From: CAZSSM01 sp964609385
GTDB taxonomy: Bacteria; Planctomycetota; Planctomycetia; Isosphaerales; Isosphaeraceae
Length of the DNA stretch: 64,000 nt
Reading direction: 5' to 3'
NCBI GenBank assembly: GCA_964609385.1
Contig: CAZSSM010000034.1
Span: 1-64,000, forward strand
The notes beneath the pieces are model-generated. The model saw nothing but the letters and a program-made list of their open reading frames with translations. It was not told the DNA's origin and did no database searches. Within the stretch, counting starts at the first letter, position 1; every line of letters begins with the position of its first letter. The position numbers were made by a program, and so were the translations under genes. Shown here piece after piece: positions 45,874 through 55,650 of this stretch.

Positions 45874-47882
45874 ATGAACCCCAGATACTTTCTCTTGATG
45901 GTCGTTGCGGGGCTCACCGGAAGCGAGGCGACGTCATCTTCGAAAGACGCGGGCGTGGAAGTTACGCCGGAGACTTACATCCGTGCGGAGACGGATTTCG
46001 CCTTCGCCGATTTCCAGAAGAACGCCAGTGGTAAGGTCAACCGGTTCTTCTACATTCGCAAACCGACACCCTTGGATGAACAGACCGTTGTGCGGATGAA
46101 TCGGGACACGCTCTACGCCGGGGCCGTTGTGGATACCGAAGGCGAAGCCACGGTCACCATCCCCGAGTTCCCCGACGACCGGTACTTCTCGGTCTTCGTG
46201 ATCGACAACGACCACTATGCGCCCATCGTCTTTTATGAACCGGGGACCTACGTTATCCCATCAGACACCAAGTACATCGGCTTAGTCCAGCGGATCCAAC
46301 TGATGGATCCGGACGACCCTGCCGATGTACAGTTGGTCAATGACCTACAAGACAAGATCACGATCCAGGCCACCAGCGCCGATCCGTTCCCCGTCCCCCC
46401 ATGGGACAAGGAATCGATGCTTGCGCTTCGCGCGGAGTATGAGAAGGAGTTTCAGAAGTACGCACAATACGAGCCCGATTGGATGGGTCCGCGAGGCGAG
46501 GTCAATGAAGAGACCCGGCATCTGGCCGCAGCGGGTGCATGGGGCCTCTTTCCAGAAAAGGACGCGGTGTACATCAACGACGCCGGCCCGGCCGACCCGA
46601 CCAAGGGCTACACGGCGACCTATCAAGTGCCCGAGAACAATGCCTTTTGGTCCATCACGGTCTACGGCAACGACGGGTTCATGGAGAGCGACAACAACAT
46701 CGTGAACGACCGCAACGTCACCCTAAATGAGGACGGCACCTTCACGGTCTACTTCGGGTCGGAGGAGGCTTGCGGAGACAAACCGAATCGGGTGGAGATC
46801 ACCGAGGGATGGAACTACCTGATGCGGGTCTATCGGCCCGGACCTTCGGTCTTGTCGCGACAGTACCGACTCCCGACCGTGGCCGTCGTCGGCGAACAGG
46901 CCTCCGCCAAGCGGAATGCCAACGATGAAATCCTCGTCGATGAGACCAACTTCACGATCGCCGAGACCGACCGGTATTTCGCCGACCATTCCGCCGAGCA
47001 CCCCGTGAACTCGTTCCGCCATTCTCGGGAGATGTCGAGTCGGGACAATCAGTTTGTGGTCCGAGAGAATCGGGACGTCATGTACAGCCACGCGGTCGTC
47101 GACATCTCCGAAGGAGCAACGATCCTGCTTGGGACGTCTACTCCGCGATCCAAGTCATCGACGAGAACCAGTACACCATCGCGGTGATCTACCCGGGTGA
47201 GCAGAGGACGTTCACGCCCGAGGATGTCGCCCTCGGAAATCATGTCTTTCTCAATATGAGGACGGGCGTGCGCTCGCTCGATGAGGAAGGCTACCAGGAG
47301 GCCCACCAACATCAGGACCGGGTCCGCATCGAGGCGAATTCCGCGAAGCCCTACGAAGCCAAAGGCTTCGAGAAGACGAGTCTGGACGCGACCAGACAGC
47401 GACTCAAGGCCCGGATGGATGAGGCGGACAAGCCCCAATTCTACTTCGGAACCAAGGACGAAGTGGAACCGACGCAGTTCCTGATCGCCTCGGCGGTCGG
47501 CATCTTCGGACTCCCTATCAAGCACGCAGCCTATCTCAACACGATCCAACCGACGGGCCAGTGCAAGGAGGGCGCACCCTGCTCGATCACACTTCCCGTC
47601 CCGCCCTTGGATTTCGACCGGGGCGGCTTCTTCTCCGTGACCACCTACGACAGCAAGGGCTGGATCGCGAAGGACAACTTCGCCTTGAACAACCGAACGG
47701 CCACCCCCAACGAAGACGGGAGCTACACGTTTCACTTCAACTGCCCGGACAAGCCGAACAACATCGACGTCGAAGAGGGATGGACCGTGCTGATCCGGCT
47801 CTATGTCCCCACCAGCACAGAAGCCATCTTGGACTACATTAAGCAGGCGAATGAAACGATCGGCTTCGAACGGGTCGAGTAA
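45874..47882 (+). pseudogene. Tandem DUF1254/DUF1214-type protein split by a frameshift
   Basis: The first frame (45874-47187) and the second (open through 47882) together encode one protein of about 670 residues. They join near 47130, where the reading frame changes: before it VVDISEGATI, after it WDVYSAIQVIDENQYTIAVIYPG, which directly continues the DUF1254 fold. The protein contains two homologous halves. Each has a DUF1254 segment (MNRDTLYAGAVVD, then ENRDVMYSHAVVD) followed by a DUF1214-like beta-sandwich (AFWSITVYGNDGF, then GFFSVTTYDSKGW). The N-terminus is a short signal-like helix. One base appears to be missing around 47120-47132. It may be a genuine lesion or a sequence error. Function of the family is unknown. 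Confidence 0.8.
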
Positions 47883-48010
47883 GGAACGATCCTCGGGTTC
47901 GGCGTGACCCCTCTCCGAAGCCACGGTCACGCCGGAAGAGGTGAGCATCACCCTTTCCGGACCCGCCAACACACAAGAGCGTCCATAAATTTCTTCGAAA
48001 CAATCCATAA

Positions 48011-48046
48011 GATCACCAGCCTTCTCCTACCGCGAGGCTGGTGATC
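48011..48046. terminator. Perfect 12-bp hairpin between convergent genes
   Basis: GATCACCAGCCT at 48011-48022 pairs perfectly with AGGCTGGTGATC at 48035-48046 around a 12-base loop. It sits between the converging DUF1254-type gene and the redoxin fusion. There is no T-run; a bidirectional terminator is the simplest reading. Confidence 0.65.
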
Positions 48047-48104
48047 TCGACAGATCCTGAACAGAATCGCTGACCCGATTCCAGGAACGGAGACCCTTCG
48101 CAGA

Positions 48105-50417
48105 TCACCTGCTCTCGGACCAATCACCGAGGAAGGCGAACCCCCGGTTCCACATCCTCATGAAGGGGTTCTGGAGGTTGTTCTCGATCCGGATGTCGGC
48201 CTCGAGTGTTGGACCCTCGAGCGTTCCCTCGACGGTGGTCCGGCCCCAGCCGCTTCGGTGATCGGCCGAGACACGACCGTCCCGGCGCTCGACGGTCCCG
48301 AGCGGGATGTCGAAGTTCGTCCCCTGTGCCGGCATCACGAGCGTCCCCTGCCCGTCGGGCTCGACGATCAGCAGCATCGGGAAGGTCGCGATCGGTCCCA
48401 ACCGCATCGTCCCCCGGAAATAGGAGGCCTCCGGATGCGCTTCGATCCACTCGGCGATCCGACGGCCGGGGTCACCGCGGAGCGGTTCGACCCGTTCCTC
48501 GGAGAAATACATGAATGAGCCGACCGCCATCTCGTCATCCGACTCGGGGCCGAAGCGGACGATCGCCTCGGGGTCCGGGTTGTTGCGATTGGACGCCGAA
48601 TTGTCGAGCCGCGCGATCATCTCGATCTCGGTGCCGGCCGCGATCGGTTTCGGCTCGACCAGTTGATACCGCCACTGGTAGTTGAAGTCGTAGCGGGGCA
48701 CCTCCAACAAGGTCTCGCGGGTCCCGTTCGGATAGTGAGCGATGTAGGTCATCTCTCGACCTCGAAAATGCATGCGTGGCTCATATGAGATGATCTGAAT
48801 GTCCTCGTCGAGTTTGATCCGCCCGCGGACAATGTATTCGGCCTCCCCTGGAGGAATGATGATCGGCAGGAAGTTCGCTGCGGCCCGGCCGGCGACCCGG
48901 CGGAGCGGTCCTTCACCGAAGTAGAGCCCAATCTTGGTCTGGTCGCGTTCCACGGTGTTCGAGGTCGGGTGGTAATGCATCGCGGCGGTGAAGATCATGG
49001 TCCCGTCAGTCGAGGTGATCGGGATCCCGATGCCCTCCGGATACGCGATGGCCGGGGACCCGGCCGCCCACGCGCCCAGACGCCCGCGCGTCTGTTGTGA
49101 TGCGGGATTGCCCCGTCCCCCACCACCTTGACGCCGTCGCTGCATCAACTGGCGGAGCATCCGCCCCCGAGCCGCAGCGTCCCCCGCGAATCCGATCCGT
49201 CCTCGAGCCCCCTCAGCCCCGACGGCCTCCACACCGCCCATGACCCCAGTGCCACCGAAGGACAACGCCAAGTGGTGAACGACCTCGGGGTTGCCTGGCA
49301 AGACCTCCACGGCCTGGATCCAGTGATCCCCTTTCGGAAACGGAACCTCAACGCTCAACGTCGGCCACTCATCGGAGTCGCTCGGCTGGACAACATATTC
49401 CGGGAGGATCACGATCAGATCGGGCTCGCCCAACTGCCAGCCCTCGCCGAACTCGGGGAAGGGCGGAGCTTCGGCCAGGTCACCGGACGGCGCCCCAGCA
49501 TCGACCCAGCGAATGATCGTCGCGATCTGCTCATCGCTCAGGCTCAGGTCGTGTTCGAAGGGGCCGTACCCCGGTGCCACGCCCCAAGGGGGCATCCGAC
49601 GATCCCGTACCGCCTCCTTGATCGTCGGGGCCCAGATCGCGATATCCTCATACGCGTCCATCGCGAACGGGGCGACCTGACCGGGCCGATGGCAGCGAGC
49701 ACACTTGGCGAACAGGATCGGGGCCACGTCGCTCGCAAAAGTGATCTCCGGCTCAGGCCGTGGCGGTTCCACGATTGCGGGCCGCAACTCCTCGGGCGGT
49801 CGGCCGATGACGCAGCCGACGACCTCGGTGACCGGCACGCTCACCGCGCGGCCGTCCAAGAGTTCGTCGATCGCGATCCGAAGGTCCTCGCGGGTCGCTC
49901 GATCGCGGCGCCCTCCTTGGACGAAACGGTCGTCGATGCGCCCCCAGTAGCGGACCCAACGATCGCGATCGACGACGAAGGTCTCCGGCGTCCTCGAGGC
50001 GCCGAAGGTCCGAGCCAGGGTCCCCGGGCGATCCGGCACGATGGGGAAGGCGATCCCCTGCTCCCCAGCAAACCGCACCATCTCCTGACGATCGTCCTGC
50101 CAGTTCGACATCACCGCCACGAAACGGACGCCCCGCTCACGATAACGCGCGGCCATCTCGGCCAACTTGGTGCCATAGGTCTGAGCCAAAGGGCACTCGG
50201 TCCCCAGGAACGCCACAACGATCAACGGACCCCGCCCTTCACCCTGATCGGCAGGCTCGTCGTCCAGTCGCCAGACCCCGCCGTCCAAGGCCTCGACGGA
50301 CAGCTCGGGGATCCGTTGACCGACGAGCGAGCGGTCGTCCGCCCGGACGAAGCTCACAAACATCAACACCCAAGCAAAAACCGATCCGAAGACTAACACG
50401 ACGTGCCATTTCCTCAT
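48105..50417 (-). CDS. Redoxin, cytochrome c and copper-monooxygenase-like fusion protein
   Basis: A 770-residue exported protein (signal helix about residues 4-25). Residues about 30-175 are a thioredoxin-fold redoxin (AhpC/TSA-like) with a single active-site-like cysteine in FLGTECPLAQTYG. Residues about 225-310 form a cytochrome c-like domain with heme motif CARCH in ILFAKCARCHRPGQVAPF. The remaining 450 residues resemble the copper type II ascorbate-dependent monooxygenase fold, with the His pair VVHHLALSF and the H-x-H of AMHYHPTSNTVERDQ. Planctomycetes encode many such fusions; the substrate is unknown. GGGAGAGG before the ATG at 50417 decides the start. Confidence 0.85.
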   Translation of the reverse strand: MRKWHVVLVFGSVFAWVLMFVSFVRADDRSLVGQRIPELSVEALDGGVWRLDDEPADQGEGRGPLIVVAFLGTECPLAQTYGTKLAEMAARYRERGVRFVAVMSNWQDDRQEMVRFAGEQGIAFPIVPDRPGTLARTFGASRTPETFVVDRDRWVRYWGRIDDRFVQGGRRDRATREDLRIAIDELLDGRAVSVPVTEVVGCVIGRPPEELRPAIVEPPRPEPEITFASDVAPILFAKCARCHRPGQVAPFAMDAYEDIAIWAPTIKEAVRDRRMPPWGVAPGYGPFEHDLSLSDEQIATIIRWVDAGAPSGDLAEAPPFPEFGEGWQLGEPDLIVILPEYVVQPSDSDEWPTLSVEVPFPKGDHWIQAVEVLPGNPEVVHHLALSFGGTGVMGGVEAVGAEGARGRIGFAGDAAARGRMLRQLMQRRRQGGGGRGNPASQQTRGRLGAWAAGSPAIAYPEGIGIPITSTDGTMIFTAAMHYHPTSNTVERDQTKIGLYFGEGPLRRVAGRAAANFLPIIIPPGEAEYIVRGRIKLDEDIQIISYEPRMHFRGREMTYIAHYPNGTRETLLEVPRYDFNYQWRYQLVEPKPIAAGTEIEMIARLDNSASNRNNPDPEAIVRFGPESDDEMAVGSFMYFSEERVEPLRGDPGRRIAEWIEAHPEASYFRGTMRLGPIATFPMLLIVEPDGQGTLVMPAQGTNFDIPLGTVERRDGRVSADHRSGWGRTTVEGTLEGPTLEADIRIENNLQNPFMRMWNRGFAFLGDWSESR

Positions 50418-51154
50418 CAGCCTCTCCCATGGATAAAGCGCCTGCAGTCCCACTCGACATGCCTGTTCATCCGCTCAAAGCCGATCGGTGAGGCAGTCGG
50501 GGAATTCAACCCACACCTGCGTCGAAGGTGTCGCGCGGTCTGTGGAGATCGGCAAGGCCTCCCGCTGACTCCCCCCGATCGACGATCAACCCCTTAAAGA
50601 ACGCCGACGCTGATGCGAATCTCCAGTCGATCACGGACGAGGCGACTGGAGCAGGAGTCATCGAGCCCACGTCTAACGAATCGCCCACATGCTCGCACAA
50701 TGATTAACACGCAAGCGTCTTGATTGACGGCCTTCCTGACAACCAAACGGTGCCTCGTCGGGACGCGTTAGAAAATCTCCTTCAATTCCACAAAATCGAA
50801 AAAGTTTTACATTCATATATTACATAGATCGAGGTTTTCTCGCCGATATGGTCGCGCGACGAGTGATAGCCTGGAGAAGACAGGTAACTAGATAGGAAGA
50901 ATAGAGAGCAAACCTGGAGATCGCTCAGGCCAGGACCTTTCTGGTCATCGAGCAATCTGGATCTCGTAACATCGCGGATCATTGACAACGGAAAGGTCAA
51001 CCGGTATTTTCAGACTGTCCTAATCGTCTGTCTCCACCCAATCTCGTCAGTGTTCTCCATTCCCCTGGAGACCCCGGTTGGCCGAGTCGGGCTGGTTAGG
51101 TCTGTGACGTGCTCCAATTCCGAACACGCACCCTTGTCTCCGGAGATGCGACCC
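50418..51154. other. A/T-rich intergenic region between divergent genes
   Basis: About 740 bases. The part 50765-51010 is clearly A/T-richer than its surroundings. Short open frames on both strands show no family resemblance and no ribosome sites. It separates the redoxin fusion from the Tyr-rich peptide gene and should contain both promoters. Confidence 0.5.
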
Positions 51155-51487
51155 ATGATCCGCGCGCTCGTACTCGCCCTAGCGCTGACCTTTGTCGCCG
51201 CCCAGAGCTCCAACGCTAGCCTCCTCTGTGGTGGCTCAAGCGGCCCGACGTACAGCCACTACGTCCAACCCTGCTACCCGACCCATTACCACCCCACCTA
51301 TTACTACTACCCAACCACCTACTACTACCCAGCCTATTGCTATCCCACCTATTACTACTGCTATCCTGTCATCGTCGTGCATGAGGACGAGGATGAAGAC
51401 GATGCGGGCGAAGAAGGAGAAGAGGGCAGCACGATGGACATGATGGAGGAAGAGGGTGGCTTGTTCGAGATGATGGACAACCAGTGA
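51155..51487 (+). CDS. Small secreted Tyr-rich protein with acidic tail
   Basis: A 110-residue protein with a signal peptide (MIRALVLALALTFVAAQSSNAS). The mature part is dominated by Tyr, Pro, Thr, His and Cys in loose repeats (YYYPTTYYYP, YCYPTYYYCYP). An acidic tail with many Asp/Glu and a Met-rich end (TMDMMEEE, FEMMDN) follows. Tyr-rich and acidic segments of this kind occur in secreted matrix or metal-binding peptides, but no family was recognised. The ATG at 51155 has GGAG nine bases upstream; an earlier ATG at 51146 abuts that site too closely. Confidence 0.65.
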   Translation: MIRALVLALALTFVAAQSSNASLLCGGSSGPTYSHYVQPCYPTHYHPTYYYYPTTYYYPAYCYPTYYYCYPVIVVHEDEDEDDAGEEGEEGSTMDMMEEEGGLFEMMDNQ

Positions 51488-51547
51488 GCCGCCCCTCGAT
51501 TAGCTTACACCTTTCCGGTCGCTGTTCCGATTCGCCCATCTCCTGGA

Positions 51548-51574
51548 TCCGATGCGGGGCAATCACCCATCGGA
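51548..51574. terminator. Candidate hairpin between convergent genes
   Basis: TCCGATG at 51548-51554 pairs with CATCGGA at 51568-51574; part of the loop (GGG/CCC) can also pair. It lies between the ends of the Tyr-rich gene and the kinase gene. No T-run. Confidence 0.4.
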
Positions 51575-51592
51575 CCCACATCTACTAACTTA

Positions 51593-54124
51593 TCAAATTT
51601 CTTTCACTTGAACGATGATAACCCACCCGGTGTTGCAGGAATTTTGGACCGTGGAGCATCGCCGTCCTTCGATATAGATGGGCATGATGGCGGCCTTCTC
51701 GGTCTTGGCGGCGGGCTGGTCGGGTCCGAGTCGGACCGGATCGCGGTAGTTGTCGACGAGCAGGGCCTGAGGCTGTTCCGAGTCATCGTCGGTGCTGGTG
51801 ATCGTCGGGGCGAGTCGACGACGGAGGCGGTTGAGGCTCTCGAGCTGCTCGACGGAGAGTCGGGGCAAGGGCGTGGGGCGATCATCGACGACCAGATCGC
51901 TGCGGAGCGAGCGGAGCAGGTCGGGGTGGTGCAGGATGACCCCCGGGCGTCTGCGACCCTCCAGCGTGTCGTCATCGAGGTCGGCCAGCACGGCGATCAG
52001 GTCGCCCTGGAGAGAATCCTGCAGGAAGGCGAACGCGCCCAGCCGGATCGACATGCCGAGCACCCCAAGGGTCTGATCCCCGACGCGGATCGGCACCGAG
52101 AGGGCCACCTTGAGCTGATCCGTATTGGAGCTTCGATAGGTGGCCGAGAGGTGGACGTCGATGATCGGCGTGATCTCCCGCTGGCCGATCTGATCCCGGC
52201 CCAGGTCGAGCCCGAGGCCATGGAAGTAGTCGCGATGGGCATAGCAACGGCCCAGACTGATGGGTGCCTCGCCGTCGGCCGGGATCGGGTCGCGCGCGAG
52301 CTGGTAGCCGTTGGCATCGCAGAGGAACCAGCTATCCGAGGGGACGACCGGATTGAAGCGATCGGCCAAGCGGTGCAGCCAGAGTTCGAAGCGCTCCAGT
52401 TCGGCCGAGTCGATCCGTCTCTCGGGATCCGGCGGGGGCGACTTGTCGCCTTCGCTCCATTGCGTCAGCAGTTCGATCAGCTCGTCGTCGGTGGCGGCGA
52501 GTTCGAGGATCCGCCAGCGGTTGTTGACCTCTTGCCCGATCGCCTGCGAGGCGTAGCGGGCGGCCAGGCTGAGGGCGTGGTCCTTGGTCTGGCTCTGGCG
52601 GTCGGCCGAGCGGGCCAGCAGGACGACGCCGCCGAGCACGAGGGAGAGGCAGAGCATCAGGCCGACCAGCGCGCTGACGGTCGCCGAGGCGTTGCGCCTC
52701 GCGAACCGGAGCATCCGTTCGGGCGGGGTCTCCCGGTAGGCTTCGACACGTCCGTTGCTCAGATAGCGCTCGATCTCATCGGCCATCTCCTGGGCGTTCT
52801 GGTAGCGGAGCGTCGCCGACCGCGCCATCGCCTTGAGGCAGATCGCCTCCAAGGCGTGGGGGACGTGGGCCTGATGTTTGCGTGGGGGGATGACTTGACC
52901 GCGGACGATCTCGCGGAGCAACGCGCTGGTCGAGTGCGACTCATCGAAGGGCGGCTTACCGGTGAGGATCTTGTAGAGCGTGCCGCCGAGGCTGTAGACG
53001 TCCTGGGTCGGCCGCGCGGGGCCTTCCGGGTTGGAGATCCGCTCCGGAGCCATGTAGAGGATCGTGCCGGCGGTCGGGCTCAGGTCGCCTCGGAGCCGGC
53101 CCCGGAGGTCCGAGCGGGTCACCTCGCAACGGCCCGGATCCTCGTGCGGCGTGGCCAAGCCCCAGTCGAGCACGAAGGTCTCGCCGTAGCGCCCGAGCAT
53201 GATGTTGTCCGGCTTGATGTCGCGATGCACAACGCCGGCGTCATGGGCGTAGGCCAGGGTCCGACAGGCGGCCACGAAGTGGTTGAGCAGGCGTCGGAGC
53301 GTCAACTCGTCGAGGCCGCGCGGTCGTGACCGTCGACGCCAAGACCGGGACTCCGCGACGCCGTCGAGCCCGCTCCGGATCTCGAAGATCGAGGCCGGAT
53401 GCGCTGGTGGTTCGGGCTCGTGGGCCTGCGCGATCGCCTCTTGCAGCGACATCCCGCGGATCAGCTTCATCACATAGAAGGGCCGCCCGTCGCGGGTCGT
53501 CCCGAGCCCATGCACGCTGACGATCCCCGGGTGGTCGAGCGCTCCGGTGATCACCGATTCCTGGCGGAACATCTCCAGGGCGCGGGCAGCCTGGCCATCG
53601 TCGGACCCGCTGCCGGGCTGCTTCCGACAGACCTTGACGGCCACATGGCGCTGGAGGGCCCGATCCCAACCGCGATAGATACGTCCCAAGCCGCCCAGAT
53701 CGTTGTAGACTTCCAGATCTTCCAGATCCGTGACATATTCCAAGCCCCGACGCGGCTCGTCGACGGCCCGCCCATCGAGGTCGTCGAGGTCGGGCACGGT
53801 CAGGTCGAACGGTCGGGGGAGCAACTCGGCGCGTGGTCGAGCCTCGGGTCCGGCATTGAGCTCGGGATCGAGCCGGCGGTCGAGGCGTCGGAGCGCATCG
53901 ACCTTCGTGCGGACCTCCTCGAGCAGGTGCGGGCGCTCGGCGCAGAGCGCCTCGAGTTCGGGCGGGCGACCGAGGCTGGCCAACTCGTCCCACTGGGTGA
54001 CGACGTCGAGGATCCAATCGGCGTCATCGGTGGCCGACCCGTCGGTCGATCGATCGGTCGCGGGATCCGGGGCCGGCCGGGGCTCGTCTTCGGGGTTCGA
54101 ATCGCGTTGCGGGTCCTGGATCAC
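51593..54124 (-). CDS. Membrane Ser/Thr protein kinase with extracytoplasmic Cache-like sensor
   Basis: An 843-residue Hanks-type kinase. The catalytic domain (about 140-465) shows GGLGRIYRG (nucleotide loop), VAVKVCR (Lys), HRDIKPDNIML (catalytic loop), LDWGLA (metal-binding DWG in place of DFG) and GTILYMAPE. A membrane helix at about 485-512 is followed by a C-terminal region (about 515-770) resembling a dCache sensor (FLCDANGYQLARDPIP, YAHRDYFHGL, LKVALSVPIRVGDQTLGVLGMSI). A ligand sensed outside would therefore control phosphorylation inside. The N-terminus is acidic and includes a helical DELASLGRPPELEALC segment common in planctomycete kinases. An ECF sigma factor lies 106 bases upstream on the same strand and is its likely partner. 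Confidence 0.9.
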   Translation of the reverse strand: MIQDPQRDSNPEDEPRPAPDPATDRSTDGSATDDADWILDVVTQWDELASLGRPPELEALCAERPHLLEEVRTKVDALRRLDRRLDPELNAGPEARPRAELLPRPFDLTVPDLDDLDGRAVDEPRRGLEYVTDLEDLEVYNDLGGLGRIYRGWDRALQRHVAVKVCRKQPGSGSDDGQAARALEMFRQESVITGALDHPGIVSVHGLGTTRDGRPFYVMKLIRGMSLQEAIAQAHEPEPPAHPASIFEIRSGLDGVAESRSWRRRSRPRGLDELTLRRLLNHFVAACRTLAYAHDAGVVHRDIKPDNIMLGRYGETFVLDWGLATPHEDPGRCEVTRSDLRGRLRGDLSPTAGTILYMAPERISNPEGPARPTQDVYSLGGTLYKILTGKPPFDESHSTSALLREIVRGQVIPPRKHQAHVPHALEAICLKAMARSATLRYQNAQEMADEIERYLSNGRVEAYRETPPERMLRFARRNASATVSALVGLMLCLSLVLGGVVLLARSADRQSQTKDHALSLAARYASQAIGQEVNNRWRILELAATDDELIELLTQWSEGDKSPPPDPERRIDSAELERFELWLHRLADRFNPVVPSDSWFLCDANGYQLARDPIPADGEAPISLGRCYAHRDYFHGLGLDLGRDQIGQREITPIIDVHLSATYRSSNTDQLKVALSVPIRVGDQTLGVLGMSIRLGAFAFLQDSLQGDLIAVLADLDDDTLEGRRRPGVILHHPDLLRSLRSDLVVDDRPTPLPRLSVEQLESLNRLRRRLAPTITSTDDDSEQPQALLVDNYRDPVRLGPDQPAAKTEKAAIMPIYIEGRRCSTVQNSCNTGWVIIVQVKEI

Positions 54125-54230
54125 GGGTCGGCTCTCTGGGTGGCGGATGGGATGCGATCCGGGGCGTCAACATCGAGGCGCCCGGTCGCATGGTCGTGGG
54201 TCCGGTTCCGGTACGTTTGGGATCGCGGCC

Positions 54231-54884
54231 TCAGCGGGTCGGCCCTTGATCCCAGAGTTCCTGGAGTTTGAGTCGGGCGCGGCTCCAGCGCCGCTTGACG
54301 GTCCGTGGATCGACGCCGACCAGCTCGGCCACCGCCTCAACACTCAAACCGTTGTAATAACGCAGTTCGAAGACTTCGCGGTCGTCTTCGGGGAGCTGTT
54401 CGACGCTCCGGTGGAACTCGGTCCACTCGGCGAGGTCTGCGGGGCCTTGGGTCGCTTCGGCCGGATCGAACGCGGCGCCGAGGTGGTCGGAGGTCGATTC
54501 GTCGCGGTCGACACCCACGCCCAAGACGCTCATGCCGGGGTTGCGTCGATGCTGCTCGGCCAGCTCCAGGATCGTGAAGCGGATCATCCGAGCGACGATC
54601 CTCAGGAAGTGCCGGCCGTCGTTGGGCGGGGTCGGCCCGTCCAGATACCGATAGATCTTCAAAACGACCGTCTGGGCGATGTCGCCGGTGACCTCACGGC
54701 GCCGAACTTTCGGATGATCGCGGAGGATCGTCCGGGTCAGGTGCTCGATCCGCTCGTGGGCCATGGCGATCAGGTCGTCGCTGGCCCGTCGACGCTCCTC
54801 GGGCTCCAGCGACTCGGTGGCCAGTCGAAGGATGGCCGGCTCGAGCTGGCGGGTCAGGCTCAACGATTCTCGAGTGCTCGACAT
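54231..54884 (-). CDS. ECF-type RNA polymerase sigma factor
   Basis: A 217-residue sigma factor of the planctomycete ECF-like type. Region 2 is visible as REVTGDIAQTVVLKIYRYL, with FLRIVARMIRFTILELAEQHRR completing the promoter-melting part. Region 4 is the helix-turn-helix LPEDDREVFELRYYNGLSVEAVAELVGVDPRTVKRRWSRARLKLQEL, which reads the -35 element. It is encoded directly upstream of a membrane kinase, a pairing common in this phylum, where the kinase is thought to control the sigma factor by phosphorylation. GGAG eight bases before the ATG at 54884 supports the start; the frame is open for 70 codons further upstream without sigma-like sequence. Confidence 0.92.
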   Translation of the reverse strand: MSSTRESLSLTRQLEPAILRLATESLEPEERRRASDDLIAMAHERIEHLTRTILRDHPKVRRREVTGDIAQTVVLKIYRYLDGPTPPNDGRHFLRIVARMIRFTILELAEQHRRNPGMSVLGVGVDRDESTSDHLGAAFDPAEATQGPADLAEWTEFHRSVEQLPEDDREVFELRYYNGLSVEAVAELVGVDPRTVKRRWSRARLKLQELWDQGPTR

Positions 54885-55650
54885 GGGGAGATCTCCGGCT
54901 CTTCGGCTTCGACCTTGGTCTGGGCTTGGTTGATCACGCTTATCATGAGCCGGGCCAGTCTCCAATCTCCGGCCCGCCCGATGCCCCCGAATCACTGATC
55001 CGTGTCCGAGCCTCCGAGGGGACCGAGCCGCCTTTGAAATCGGGCCCCGATTCTCCAGTCCCCGACCGGAGCCCGCAAGCAGCCCGGCCTCCAAGGTCCC
55101 CTCGACCCTCGCGAGGATCAGGGGCGGAACCGTGCTGGCTCATGAGGCCGTTGGGGTGCTTGTCTCGCCCCCAAACACCACCTGGACGCCATGCTCGGGT
55201 GGCTAGGCTAGGGACCGCGACGCAACGCGGAGCAGACCTGGGGATGATGTCTCGAGACGGCCAACCCCGCGTTTGAACAGGTCGCCCACTCAACCGGATT
55301 GGCCCCGAAGGTCTGGCCCCCTGAGCAGTCCAAGTCCCAGCCACCCCAACCCTCGGCCTGCTTGAGGAAAGGGAGAGCCTCCGGTATCGCCCCATGCGCC
55401 AGTCTGGATTCTCACTCGGGCCCAACGTTGGGAACGAAACCACGATCTCGACCCTCATCCGGCTCTCCATTCTACGCGGATCTCCCCCGATTCGGACGCT
55501 CCCCGGCCTTTGAGGGGCGACGGACCGGGGAGTCCTCGGAAAAAACCGACCGGGTTGTCCCCTCGATTGTGCCTCAACTCATGGAACGGGTGGGTCGGTC
55601 AGACGGCCGACGAAGACATACAAGACAGACACGAAACGGAGGAACATTCG
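54885..55650. other. Intergenic region between divergent sigma factor and PDZ genes
   Basis: About 765 bases with no credible gene. It holds one copy of a dispersed repeat at about 55191-55266 whose inverted counterpart lies near 63174-63252. The promoters for the sigma/kinase pair and the PDZ gene are expected here. Confidence 0.5.
55191..55266 (+). repeat. Dispersed repeat, copy A
   Basis: The stretch GGTGGCTAGG, GCGACGC, GCGGAGCAGACC, GTCTCGAGA and GCCAACC occurs here in this order. It is matched in the same order on the opposite strand at 63174-63252 with a few gaps, over roughly 75 bases. Confidence 0.6.

Noticed and set aside
47184..47882. A separate downstream gene starting at 47184
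   Set aside because: It lacks a ribosome site and begins in mid-fold; the preceding bases in the same frame complete a DUF1254 domain, so it is the second part of a frameshifted gene.
49128..50396. 422-residue open frame on the plus strand
   Set aside because: Antisense to the redoxin/cytochrome fusion, with no ribosome site and no recognisable motif.
51608..53329. 573-residue open frame on the plus strand
   Set aside because: It lies fully antisense to the kinase, whose motifs are unmistakable, and its own translation has no family resemblance. Long antisense frames are common in high-GC DNA.
53730..54998. 422-residue open frame on the plus strand spanning the kinase and sigma genes
   Set aside because: It runs antisense across the boundary of two well-supported genes and has no domain of its own.
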